In this document: piece by piece, positions 5,678 to 12,659 of the stretch
Position numbering within the stretch: position 1 is the stretch's first letter
How the letters are laid out: each line of letters starts with the position of its first letter
NCBI GenBank assembly: GCA_001789515.1
Contig: MFZT01000051.1
Span: forward strand, 1 to 12,659
DNA: 12,659 nucleotides
Direction: 5' to 3'
Source of the DNA: Candidatus Roizmanbacteria bacterium RIFCSPHIGHO2_02_FULL_43_11
Lineage (GTDB): Bacteria > Patescibacteriota > Microgenomatia > UBA1406 > HO2-37-13b
The notes under the pieces: generated by a model
The model's database searches: none
Seen by the model: the letters and a program-made list of their open reading frames with translations, nothing else
Told to the model about the DNA's origin: nothing
Made by a program: the position numbers and the translations under genes

Positions 5678-5681
5678 CAAT
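5673..5681 (+). promoter_or_regulatory. Extended -10 promoter of ftsH
   Basis: TGATACAAT carries the TGn extension and TACAAT (5676-5681). A TTTCCA at 5653-5658, 17 bp upstream, matches TTGACA at four of six positions. The start is expected near 5688, leaving about 3 nt before the ftsH ATG at 5691, so the transcript would be essentially leaderless. Confidence 0.6.
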
Positions 5682-5690
5682 AGTAGTTCG

Positions 5691-7538
5691 ATGAAGAACC
5701 CAGCCAAGGAACAGAAATCACAGAATGGTTTTAAGCTTAAGCTTGACATGAGAACTCTATTCATAATTGTCTTTGCAGCACTCTTTTTTATGACCATTCT
5801 CAGCGCTTCAAGTGGCTTCCAACCGCTTCATGGAGAACGAGCAATCAGCGAAATCATTCAGGACATAAAGGCTAAAAAGATCAAAAAGCTCGAACGCCAA
5901 GGAAATACCATTACAGCTGTTTACAAAGACGGGAAAAGGTTTATAACAACAAAGGAGTCTGAGGACAGTCTTCGCAAAATTCTTCAAGAGTCTAAGGTTG
6001 ATCCAGATAGTGTTCAGGTTGAAGTTAAATCAAATACTGATACATCCATGTTTGACCTACTTATTAATATCGTTCCTACCATTATCATTGTCGGGTTTTT
6101 GCTTTTTATGTTTCGTCAGGCACGTGGTGCTCAGGATTCAATTTTTTCATTCGGTCAGGCCCGCTCAAAGCGTTATACCAAGAAAATGTCAAATATGACT
6201 TTCAAAGATGTTGCCGGTGTTGATGAAGCAAAAAAGGAGCTTCAGGAGATCGTTGATTTTTTGAAAAATCCTAAAAAATATCAGAAGCTTGGAGCTCGGT
6301 CTCCGAAAGGTGTTATTTTGGTTGGGCCTTCAGGAACAGGAAAGACACTTCTTGCTAAAGCTGTTGCCGGAGAGAGTAATGTTCCCTTCTTTTCCATTGC
6401 AGGTTCGGAATTTATGGAAATGCTCGTTGGAATTGGTGCTGCCCGAGTACGTGATTTATTTAGCACCGCAAAGAAAAATGCCCCTGCTATTATATTTATT
6501 GATGAAGTTGATGCTATCGGCCGGACGCGCTCTGTAAGCGCCATGCCCGCACATGATGAAAGGGAGCAGACACTCAATCAAATTCTCGTTGAAATGGATG
6601 GATTTGCCCCTAACGATAAGGTCATTGTCATTGCTGCAACAAACCGTGGAGATCTGCTTGATTCAGCGCTTTTGCGACCAGGAAGGTTTGACAGGCGCAT
6701 TATTGTTGATTATCCAGACCTTGAAGGACGAAAAGACATTCTTGCTATTCATGCAAATGGTAAGCCTTTCGAGAGTTCCGTTTCATGGGAAAGAATCGCA
6801 CGGAGGACTGTTGGATATTCTGGTGCAGATATAGAAAATATGCTAAACGAGGCAGCAATTATGGCCGCACGCGAAAACCGAAGTAAAATTTCAATGGGCG
6901 ACATAGAAGAGTCAGCAACAAAGGTCAAGCTTGGGCCAGAAAAAAAGCGACTGCAAACTGATAGAGACAAGAATATCACCGCATATCATGAGGGAGGACA
7001 CGCTATTGTGACGCATTTCCAAACCGATATGGATCCCGTACATAGAATTTCGATTGTTTCCCGTGGCATGTCGCTTGGGCACACGCTTATTCCACCAAGT
7101 CACGACAGGTTGCATCATACGAAATCGCAACTCCTGAAGATGATTACAAGTATGCTCGGCGGAAGGGCTGCAGAGGAAACTGTATTCAATGACATTACAA
7201 CTGGCGCTTCTAATGATTTTGACCAGGCAACAGCTATTGCAAAGGCTATGGTTGTTGACTATGGTATGAGTGCTTTGGGCCCAATAAATTTTGGTCCTCA
7301 CCAGGATGTTTTGGAGTGGGGACGTACGTTTATGCAACCGAATTACCTTGCCGAAACAACTATGACAAAGATTGACTCAGAAGTGAGCAAGATTATTGAC
7401 CAGTGCTATAAGGATGCTTTGAGACTTGTGAAGAGTCATCGAAAAGAGCTTGATAATGTTGCTGCTGCGCTCATGAAGCATGAAAGTCTGGATGAGGATG
7501 AATTTAAAAAGGTTGTAGGAGAAAAGAAATCAGCATAG
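5691..7538 (+). CDS. ftsH: ATP-dependent zinc metalloprotease FtsH
   Basis: This 615-residue membrane AAA+ protease forms hexamers that extract and degrade membrane and soluble proteins. Order of parts: basic N-terminus, membrane helix at about 22-40, an extracytoplasmic domain at about 42-120, second membrane helix at about 122-141, then the AAA domain with Walker A GPSGTGKT (212-219), pore loop MEMLVGIG (242-249), Walker B IIFIDE (267-272) and the second region of homology ending LLRPGRFDR (327-335). The peptidase domain has the zinc site HEGGH (433-437, Glu434 catalytic) with Asp509 in TTGASND as likely third ligand. Three departures from the common family text are seen: the pore-loop Phe of MFVG is Leu245, Walker A has Ser for the second Pro of GPPGTGKT, and HEAGH is HEGGH. 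Length is normal. No Shine-Dalgarno sequence is visible, in line with a leaderless transcript. Transcribed away from the t6A operon with a 54-bp spacer. Confidence 0.97.
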   Translation: MKNPAKEQKSQNGFKLKLDMRTLFIIVFAALFFMTILSASSGFQPLHGERAISEIIQDIKAKKIKKLERQGNTITAVYKDGKRFITTKESEDSLRKILQESKVDPDSVQVEVKSNTDTSMFDLLINIVPTIIIVGFLLFMFRQARGAQDSIFSFGQARSKRYTKKMSNMTFKDVAGVDEAKKELQEIVDFLKNPKKYQKLGARSPKGVILVGPSGTGKTLLAKAVAGESNVPFFSIAGSEFMEMLVGIGAARVRDLFSTAKKNAPAIIFIDEVDAIGRTRSVSAMPAHDEREQTLNQILVEMDGFAPNDKVIVIAATNRGDLLDSALLRPGRFDRRIIVDYPDLEGRKDILAIHANGKPFESSVSWERIARRTVGYSGADIENMLNEAAIMAARENRSKISMGDIEESATKVKLGPEKKRLQTDRDKNITAYHEGGHAIVTHFQTDMDPVHRISIVSRGMSLGHTLIPPSHDRLHHTKSQLLKMITSMLGGRAAEETVFNDITTGASNDFDQATAIAKAMVVDYGMSALGPINFGPHQDVLEWGRTFMQPNYLAETTMTKIDSEVSKIIDQCYKDALRLVKSHRKELDNVAAALMKHESLDEDEFKKVVGEKKSA

Positions 7539-7576
7539 CTTTTTAACCCTTCAATAAAAGAAACTCCTAAAATGTT

Positions 7577-7585
7577 TGTTATACT
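7577..7585 (+). promoter_or_regulatory. Extended -10 promoter before the exonuclease gene
   Basis: TGTTATACT includes the TGn extension and TATACT at 7580-7585. The expected start near 7592 lies downstream of the ATG at 7572 and 13 nt before the ATG at 7605, which helps decide the start codon. No -35 match is seen. Confidence 0.5.
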
Positions 7586-7604
7586 GCTCGTAGAAGTCAT
7601 TCCT

Positions 7605-8525
7605 ATGAAAAAATTGCTTGTTATTGACGGTAATGCATTGCTGCATAGGGCTTATCATGCACTGCCGGACTTCAAAAGTAAGGACGGCATCCCGACAAAT
7701 GCAGTCTATGGTTTTGCATCGGTGTTATATAAAGTACGAGAAGATCTCCAGCCAACACATGTATGCGTATGCTTTGACACTCCTGCACCAACGTTTCGTG
7801 ATAAGATGTATAAGGATTACCGAGCACATAGACCAGAGGTTGAGAAAGAGCTTATTCAACAATTTCCTATTGCACGAGAATTTTTGAACGCTGCTGGCAT
7901 TCGTTTTTACGAACAGGATGGTGTTGAAGCAGATGATCTCATTGCCGCAATAGCCAGGAAGGCAAGGAAAATTCATCTTCAGACAATTATTCTCTCAGGC
8001 GATAGAGATCTTTTTCAGTTAATAGATGATGAAACCTTTGTTTTAACTCCTGCTCTAGGATTTTCAAAAGGTCTTTTATATACTCGCGATGAAGTTGTGA
8101 AAAAATTCGGGCTTCCGCCTGAGAAAATTGCAGACCTTAAAGCTCTCACCGGCGACCCTTCTGATAACTATAAAGGGGTAAAAGGCATTGGGCCAAAAAC
8201 GGCAGTGGATTTGATCCAACAATTTGGCAGTGTAGAAAAATTGTATCAACATGTTCAGGAAGTTGAGCCCGAACGTATACGCACACTTCTTTTGAGTGAC
8301 AAAGAGCATGCCCTTCTCTCAAAGAAACTGGCCGTTCTCAAAGCTGATATTAATATCCCCGTCGAGCAATTTTTGTTCACAGAGTATCCCGAATCATTGC
8401 GTACCTTTTTTCATACATATACCTTTTATTCTCTTGAGCGCAGATATTTTCAACATCAAGCACATCCTCCAAAAAGCTCAAGCACCCCTTCCAAAAGAGC
8501 ACAGGATCAATTAGGATTATTTTAA
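7605..8525 (+). CDS. Stand-alone 5'-3' exonuclease (FEN, Pol I N-terminal type) with C-terminal clamp motif
   Basis: The 306-residue protein matches the 5' nuclease domain of DNA polymerase I but has no polymerase part. Visible are LLVIDGNALLHRAYHALP (residues 4-21), FDTPAPTFRDKMYKDYRAHR (57-76), GVEADDLIA (106-114), ILSGDRDLFQL (129-139) and the helix-three-turn-helix TGDPSDNYKGVKGIGPKTA (182-200). Likely metal ligands are Asp8, Asp58, Glu108, Asp110, Asp111, Asp133, Asp135, Asp184 and Asp187. Such enzymes remove RNA primers and flaps. I chose ATG 7605 because conserved sequence begins at MKKLLVIDG and the promoter lies inside the frame starting at 7572, which would add MFVILLVEVIP. The last residues are a Pro/Ser/Lys-rich tail ending QLGLF at the stop codon, a match to the bacterial beta-clamp binding pentapeptide QLxLF. 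The TAA shares a base with the enolase ATG (TAATG), so the two are coupled. Confidence 0.93.
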   Translation: MKKLLVIDGNALLHRAYHALPDFKSKDGIPTNAVYGFASVLYKVREDLQPTHVCVCFDTPAPTFRDKMYKDYRAHRPEVEKELIQQFPIAREFLNAAGIRFYEQDGVEADDLIAAIARKARKIHLQTIILSGDRDLFQLIDDETFVLTPALGFSKGLLYTRDEVVKKFGLPPEKIADLKALTGDPSDNYKGVKGIGPKTAVDLIQQFGSVEKLYQHVQEVEPERIRTLLLSDKEHALLSKKLAVLKADINIPVEQFLFTEYPESLRTFFHTYTFYSLERRYFQHQAHPPKSSSTPSKRAQDQLGLF

Positions 8526-9757
8526 TGAAGATCATATCTGTCCGTGCAATTGAGATCCTTGATTCTCGAGGTAACCCAACTATCAAGGCATTTGTTGTCT
8601 TAGATGATGGCACGATCGGCTCTGCTTCTGTCCCTTCCGGAGCGTCTAGAGGAGATTATGAGTCACTTGAGCTGCGCGACAAAAATGAACACTACCAAGG
8701 ACAGGGTGTTCTCCATGCAGTCCAAAATGTGAACAGCATCATAGCAAATGAGCTTGTTGGGATGGATATCAACACCTTAGAAAAAATCGATCAGCACATG
8801 ATAGATATTGATGGAACAGAAAATAAAACTATTTTGGGGGCAAATGCTCTACTATCTGTCTCGCTTGCATGCGCCCGGGCATTTGCTTTGCATCACAAAA
8901 ACCCCCTTTGGAAGGCTCTTAACGATTACTATTTTGATGCTGAGCAGACAAGATTCCCACGGATGATGGTAAATATCATAAACGGCGGAGCACATGCGGA
9001 TTGGAACACAGATATCCAGGAATATATGATTGTGCCCCGTGATCGCATACCTACAAGCGCCATCGAAACCAGCGCAAACATATTCCACACACTTAAAAAA
9101 ACTCTTGAAGATCAAGATCTTCCTGCTGTTGTCGGAGACGAAGGCGGATTTGTGCCAACTTTATCATCCAATATGAGCGGGTTTGACCTTATACATGGGG
9201 CCATCACTCAGGCCGGTTATTCACGAAATGAAATTGATATTGCAACAGATATTGCAGCATCAGAGTTTTACCGCGATGGAACATATCACTTCGAGGGTCG
9301 TACGCTTTCAAGTTCAGATTTGTCAAATTATTACAGCTCTCTCATTCAGCAATACAATATTTTTTCCTTTGAGGATCCGTTTGATCAAGATGATTGGTAC
9401 GCTTTTTCCCAATTTACCCGAGATTACGGACAAACGCATATGATTGTGGGTGATGATCTTTTTGTAACCCATCCGACACGAATTAAAAAGGGAATTCATG
9501 AGCATGCAGCAAATGCCGTTCTTATCAAGCTTAATCAGGTAGGCTCGCTGCTTGAGACAGTTCAAGCCATAACTGCGACCAGAAAAGCGGGATGGAAAGT
9601 AATTATTTCACATCGCTCAGGAGAGACTGAAGACTCATTTATCTCGGATTTAGCTGTAGCATGTGGCGCTGATTTTATGAAGGCTGGATCTATGTCACGA
9701 TCTGAGAGAATGGTAAAGTACAACAGATTGCTGGAAATAGAGAAAGTAGAGTATTAG
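8525..9757 (+). CDS. eno: Enolase (phosphopyruvate hydratase)
   Basis: This 410-residue protein converts 2-phosphoglycerate to phosphoenolpyruvate in glycolysis. Family marks are EILDSRGNPT (10-19), VPSGASRGDYESLELRD (36-52), LGANALLSVSLA (104-115), NIINGGAHADWNTDIQEYMI (150-169), GDEGGFVP (204-211), TDIAASEFY (241-249), FEDPF (282-286), GDDLFVT (309-315), KLNQVGS (335-341), SHRSGETED (362-370) and MKAGSMSRSERMVKYN (385-400). Metal ligands Asp242, Glu283 and Asp310 and catalytic Glu206 and Lys335 are present. The usual SGASTG catalytic loop is SGASRG here (Arg42) and HADNN is HADWN. It is about 20 residues shorter than the E. coli enzyme. The start codon overlaps the exonuclease stop by one base; AGGA about 10 bases upstream may help initiation. 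Placement with a nuclease rather than other glycolytic genes is unusual. Confidence 0.97.
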   Translation: MKIISVRAIEILDSRGNPTIKAFVVLDDGTIGSASVPSGASRGDYESLELRDKNEHYQGQGVLHAVQNVNSIIANELVGMDINTLEKIDQHMIDIDGTENKTILGANALLSVSLACARAFALHHKNPLWKALNDYYFDAEQTRFPRMMVNIINGGAHADWNTDIQEYMIVPRDRIPTSAIETSANIFHTLKKTLEDQDLPAVVGDEGGFVPTLSSNMSGFDLIHGAITQAGYSRNEIDIATDIAASEFYRDGTYHFEGRTLSSSDLSNYYSSLIQQYNIFSFEDPFDQDDWYAFSQFTRDYGQTHMIVGDDLFVTHPTRIKKGIHEHAANAVLIKLNQVGSLLETVQAITATRKAGWKVIISHRSGETEDSFISDLAVACGADFMKAGSMSRSERMVKYNRLLEIEKVEY

Positions 9758-9768
9758 CACTATTCGTA

Positions 9769-9777
9769 TGATATACT
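9769..9777 (+). promoter_or_regulatory. Extended -10 promoter before the ParB-like gene
   Basis: TGATATACT carries the TGn extension and TATACT at 9772-9777, in the 39-bp gap after enolase. The predicted start near 9784 leaves about 13 nt before the ATG at 9797. No -35 hexamer or Shine-Dalgarno sequence is visible. Confidence 0.5.
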
Positions 9778-9796
9778 TCCCTCAAATTTAACTATC

Positions 9797-11347
9797 ATGC
9801 CACTTGAACGCAGAGTGTCTTCCGGTGTTGGGTCTGAATGGGCTGCCAATAAGAGCATTATTGCCTCTGTTCTTGCAAAACGACGTGATGAGTATACCCG
9901 GGAAGAGGAGGCATATCTTAACACCCTACCAGCAGCAGTCCTTATTGAGCGGGGCATTCCATATGAACGAGTTGAGATTATTCCCCTTGCTTCTGTCCTT
10001 ACAGAGCAATCACTCGTTGATGATGAACATGCACGCGACTTAGGAAACTCTATGCTCGGCCGTCGTGGTCAACTCAGCCCCATTGTTGTCAGAGCAAGAT
10101 TTGATGAAAGTGGCAGAATTGTATACGACATTGTTGATGGTTTCCACCGTAGTAATGGAGCAAAGGGGACTGGTAAAGACGATATTGAGGCCAATGTCAT
10201 GTATCACTGCTCAGATGAAGAAATGTATGATCTTCGTATTCTTGCAGCAAGTTCTGTGCGCTCAGTCCAGTTTCCTAGGCTCGTTGAATGGATGACAAGA
10301 TCTTTCCAGACGACTTTATGGGCACAGCAAGGTATGACTATCGCACAAGCATTTGGCTACGCTGTCAGCAGATCAACCTTTAGTAGTTCATCCCCTGATG
10401 TCCAGGCCGATATGGCAGAACTTCAAAACTGGGTACGCGCAAAATGTCAACTGTGGGGACATGGGATTCCGTCAGTGTTTCAACTTCTTACCCTTAATAT
10501 GAGAGCTGAACCAGGTCTTATGCGAGCAATACGATCAGTTGGTGGAGGTAGAGATAGAACAGGAGTGGTTACAAAGGGGAAACTTGCAGCAATTGCCGAT
10601 CTTTTTCCTGGCGAAAGAAACCATAGATTACAGGTGCTTATTATGGAAGTCGTCCTTCAGAGAAGATATAATGCACGCGAGACTGAGGTATACGCTGCAA
10701 GAGTACGGGGTAAAATTCAATCCTCTATGACTGAACCTCAGATCAGAAAGCTTTTAGCGAGGATTCGCCTCGATCAAATTCCAGAGCAAGAAGATAGATT
10801 TTCAGAAGAGGATGACAGCTCTGTTCAACCTTATCAAGAAAGTCGTTCCCAAGCGAGAGTCGCTGCACAAAAGAAGCCCGCTGCAGCAGCCCGTGATTAT
10901 GACTGGGAAGCCGACGATGCAGCAGCAGAACAAGTTGATCCATGGGATATGCTTGAACCAACAGACGATGAACTGGAAGAAATAGAAGGGAATAAGAGAA
11001 GATCTTCTGTGCAAGACTATTCTGTACAAGCCGCATTAACCCCCGGAGTCCTTGGTAGAGGCAATCAAAATAGCTTGAGTGCGCTTAAAGCACGAATACT
11101 AGACCTTGAAGCAACCTTGGAAAGAGCAAGTCGCGAAACCGGCTCTTCTGATCGGTGGTGGCAGACAGCAGTATATCTCTCACCAGTCGAAAGAGATATT
11201 ATGGAGGGCCTTTTTGAGAAGGGTTTGGATTTTGATCATTATATACGCTCTCAGAGACTAACCGCTTTCCAAGCTATCACTCTTATTCAAAGCGCTTTCA
11301 AAAAACACCGCCTCGCAGGATCATTTCGACACTCAGATAACACATAA
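9797..11347 (+). CDS. ParB-family protein with acidic linker and extra C-terminal helical domain
   Basis: This 516-residue protein has a ParB/Srx-type N-terminal domain at about 58-152: ARDLGNSMLGRRGQLSPIVV (79-98), then IVYDIVDGFHRSNGAKGTG (108-126), matching the strand plus GxxR nucleotide-binding box of ParB, and SDEEMYDLRILAAS (139-152). Residues about 215-310 resemble the ParB helix-turn-helix and its closing segment (TKGKLAAIADLF, then LQRRYNARETEVYAARVR, like the RGLSVRETE text of ParB). Residues 328-400 are acidic and low-complexity (SEEDDSS, EADDAAAEQVDPWDMLEPTDDELEEIEG). A short coiled coil (428-446) leads to a final helical unit, LSPVERDIMEGLFEKGLDFD and onward (461-508), which resembles sigma region 4. 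Canonical ParB acts with ParA at parS; no parA or evident parS is seen, so a chromosome-segregation role is not shown. It may instead be a regulator. It has its own predicted promoter and precedes the gene at 11406. Confidence 0.8.
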   Translation: MPLERRVSSGVGSEWAANKSIIASVLAKRRDEYTREEEAYLNTLPAAVLIERGIPYERVEIIPLASVLTEQSLVDDEHARDLGNSMLGRRGQLSPIVVRARFDESGRIVYDIVDGFHRSNGAKGTGKDDIEANVMYHCSDEEMYDLRILAASSVRSVQFPRLVEWMTRSFQTTLWAQQGMTIAQAFGYAVSRSTFSSSSPDVQADMAELQNWVRAKCQLWGHGIPSVFQLLTLNMRAEPGLMRAIRSVGGGRDRTGVVTKGKLAAIADLFPGERNHRLQVLIMEVVLQRRYNARETEVYAARVRGKIQSSMTEPQIRKLLARIRLDQIPEQEDRFSEEDDSSVQPYQESRSQARVAAQKKPAAAARDYDWEADDAAAEQVDPWDMLEPTDDELEEIEGNKRRSSVQDYSVQAALTPGVLGRGNQNSLSALKARILDLEATLERASRETGSSDRWWQTAVYLSPVERDIMEGLFEKGLDFDHYIRSQRLTAFQAITLIQSAFKKHRLAGSFRHSDNT

Positions 11348-11384
11348 GATTCATCTTCATGAAAGTACATTGAGCCTATTTGCA

Positions 11385-11393
11385 TGCTATAAT
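11385..11393 (+). promoter_or_regulatory. Extended -10 promoter before the sigma4-like gene
   Basis: TGCTATAAT is a perfect extended -10 (TATAAT at 11388-11393). The expected start near 11400 leaves about 6 nt before the ATG at 11406. No -35 is seen at normal spacing. It is the best consensus match of the promoters in the window. Confidence 0.65.
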
Positions 11394-11405
11394 ACTGCCG
11401 GAGTT

Positions 11406-12659
11406 ATGGGAAAAGAGCAAAAAGACTCAATAAACAGCGGTTATGATGAAGGTCTAGCTGGCATGGAGATAGCGGTGACTGGTAACTCAGAAGCTGACGC
11501 AATTATTGCAACATTTATCGAGCTTACTACAAACCCTGAATTTAGAGATCTTCTTACTGAGCAACCAGATAAATTTTATGCAGCGTATTTGGCTCTCATG
11601 CCCGATCAACAACAACTACTTTTCTTACGCTATGGGCAGAGGCTTCCTTTTCAAGCTATTTACATTCTTGGAATACTGGATATTAACGCACTTAAAGCAC
11701 GTCAGCATAGAGCTATAGCTCGACTTGAAGGATTACTTGGGATGCCACTGAATCTTAATCGGCTTAGAGAACGTAAAGAGATCACTGAACCATTAATTCC
11801 TCGCCCTTCTTTTATCCCTAAGTTATTGGAGCCTGATTTTCTTTATGAGGTCTTAGCACAAAGATTACTTACTGACGCTGCTGACTTGTTTTTACTGAAT
11901 CGTCATGTGTCAATTATGCAACTTTGTTACGCTATCGGACGACTGGAGCCAAGCCAGCAGGAATATTTATACGACCTCTTAATTTTAGGAATGAGCCCAC
12001 AGCAAATAGCTAAGGAGAAGGGCTGGACCATTGAGGCATCCAGACAAATTAAGGATGATCGCATTCGTCTGGGAATAAATAACGCCCTTGCTGATTGTTG
12101 GGGCCATGAGGATGCAATACCCACAGTATTAGCAAGACCCCTAATCAAAGGGTATCGTCACAGTGGTGTACAAGGACAGTTGCAACAGCATATACCTATG
12201 GATACAGTCTCAGAGGCATCTGTTCCTATTAATATTATCTCCGGTGTTCTTGTTAACGCTGTTGTTTCTGCTTCACGTCGGGAATTCCCCCATCAACGGG
12301 ATATTGCAACGTGCCAAGAAGCAATTGATAGTTTTTTTTACGCTGTTACTGATTGTTTATCGTATTTATACGGACTTGATGAAGTATATAGAAGCGATCC
12401 ACTAGTTTCCATATTTCTCACCAATTTTCCTGCACCAAACCCTAAACAGCCATATGATAATGTAAGAATTTCAGGAACTCCTGAAACGATTAGTCAAGAA
12501 GCTCTGCGAAGACTTATGGTCTCACTCGAACAAGTTTGTTTCACTATTCAAAGAGAGCATACACCCCGTCCAGAAGGCCTCCGCAAAGCTGCAATAAGTT
12601 TGTGCTCTGGGGTTGCAGATGTCTATAATATTCTCACTCGAGAATCTGTGAGATATGTG
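11406..12659 (+). CDS. Protein with two sigma-region-4-like helical units (incomplete, runs off right edge)
   Basis: The frame from ATG 11406 stays open for 418 codons to the last base of the window, so the C-terminus is missing. The family is not recognised with certainty. Two segments have the spacing of sigma-70 region 4 helix-turn-helix units: residues 64-111 (LMPDQQQLLFLRYGQRLPFQ, then ILGILDINALKARQHRAIAR) and residues 180-228 (LEPSQQEYLYDLLILGMSPQ, then QIAKEKGWTIEASRQIKDDR). Both follow an L-P-Q-hydrophobic-G pattern ending in a basic recognition-like helix. The rest (about 235-418) is mixed helix without obvious motifs, signal peptide or membrane segment. The sigma-2 region needed for promoter melting is not evident, so this is not a normal sigma factor; a DNA-binding regulator is the likeliest reading. 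It follows the ParB-like gene, whose C-terminal unit has a similar pattern. The predicted leader is about 6 nt with no Shine-Dalgarno sequence. Confidence 0.72.
   Translation, partial: MGKEQKDSINSGYDEGLAGMEIAVTGNSEADAIIATFIELTTNPEFRDLLTEQPDKFYAAYLALMPDQQQLLFLRYGQRLPFQAIYILGILDINALKARQHRAIARLEGLLGMPLNLNRLRERKEITEPLIPRPSFIPKLLEPDFLYEVLAQRLLTDAADLFLLNRHVSIMQLCYAIGRLEPSQQEYLYDLLILGMSPQQIAKEKGWTIEASRQIKDDRIRLGINNALADCWGHEDAIPTVLARPLIKGYRHSGVQGQLQQHIPMDTVSEASVPINIISGVLVNAVVSASRREFPHQRDIATCQEAIDSFFYAVTDCLSYLYGLDEVYRSDPLVSIFLTNFPAPNPKQPYDNVRISGTPETISQEALRRLMVSLEQVCFTIQREHTPRPEGLRKAAISLCSGVADVYNILTRESVRYV

Noticed and set aside
6912..7337. 141-codon minus-strand frame within ftsH
   Set aside because: It lies fully antisense to the conserved FtsH protease domain and its translation looks like no protein family; it is a shadow.
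7572..7604. ATG 7572 as start of the exonuclease
   Set aside because: It would add 11 residues not seen in the family, and a likely -10 element at 7580-7585 lies inside that stretch, so the transcript would begin after this ATG.
7539..7604. Rho-independent terminator after ftsH
   Set aside because: There is a short T-run just after the stop but no GC-rich hairpin before it.
11348..11384. Hairpin terminator after the ParB-like gene
   Set aside because: Only a weak CTTCATGAAAG near-palindrome without a following T-run is present.
11927..12405. Short frames on both strands (11927-12148 minus, 12163-12405 plus) and 11506-11718 plus
   Set aside because: All lie inside the longer open frame starting at 11406, in other frames, and have Cys/Leu/Phe-rich shadow-like composition.

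Overview
The window looks like a piece of a compact bacterial genome, most likely from the Candidate Phyla Radiation / Patescibacteria, with Microgenomates-type lineages the best guess. The reasons are a DUF4012 membrane protein next to a short polyprenol-phosphate sugar transferase, a TsaC-TsaE fusion, a stand-alone 5'-3' exonuclease, very tight gene spacing, very short predicted mRNA leaders without clear Shine-Dalgarno sites, and modest GC content. TGA is used as a stop (tsaCE ends in an ATGA overlap), so the TGA=Gly code of Gracilibacteria/Absconditabacteria is not in use. The lineage is an inference from gene content only.

Layout. Positions 1-2920 hold a minus-strand cluster transcribed right to left: a sugar transferase, a DUF4012 protein, and the start of recO, which runs off the left edge. 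A 200-bp divergent spacer follows, with a purine-rich degenerate repeat and a 10-bp-periodic CTAGTT array. The array continues on both sides of a tRNA-Pro(TGG) gene, and a CAT-anticodon tRNA comes next. A 72-codon unknown ORF begins three bases after the mature end of that tRNA. Positions 3535-5636 (minus) are a t6A operon: tsaCE (fused threonylcarbamoyl-AMP synthase and TsaE ATPase) then tsaD, overlapping by ATGA. Divergent from it, 5691-9757 (plus) carries ftsH, a FEN-type 5'-3' exonuclease and enolase, the last two joined by TAATG. From 9797 to the right edge are two less familiar genes: a ParB-family protein with an acidic linker and an extra C-terminal helical domain, and an incomplete gene (open at 12659) with two segments resembling sigma-70 region 4.

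How the parts fit. The t6A genes sit beside a CAT-anticodon tRNA with A37, the kind of tRNA t6A synthesis acts on. FtsH (membrane proteolysis), enolase (glycolysis), the exonuclease (primer and flap removal) and RecO (recombinational repair) are housekeeping genes. The sugar transferase and DUF4012 pair points to cell-surface glycan work. The most novel material is the right-hand pair (ParB-like plus sigma4-like repeats), the repeat array around tRNA-Pro, and a recurring promoter pattern: an extended -10 element (TGnTAtaaT-like) lying so close to the start codon that transcripts would be leaderless or nearly so.
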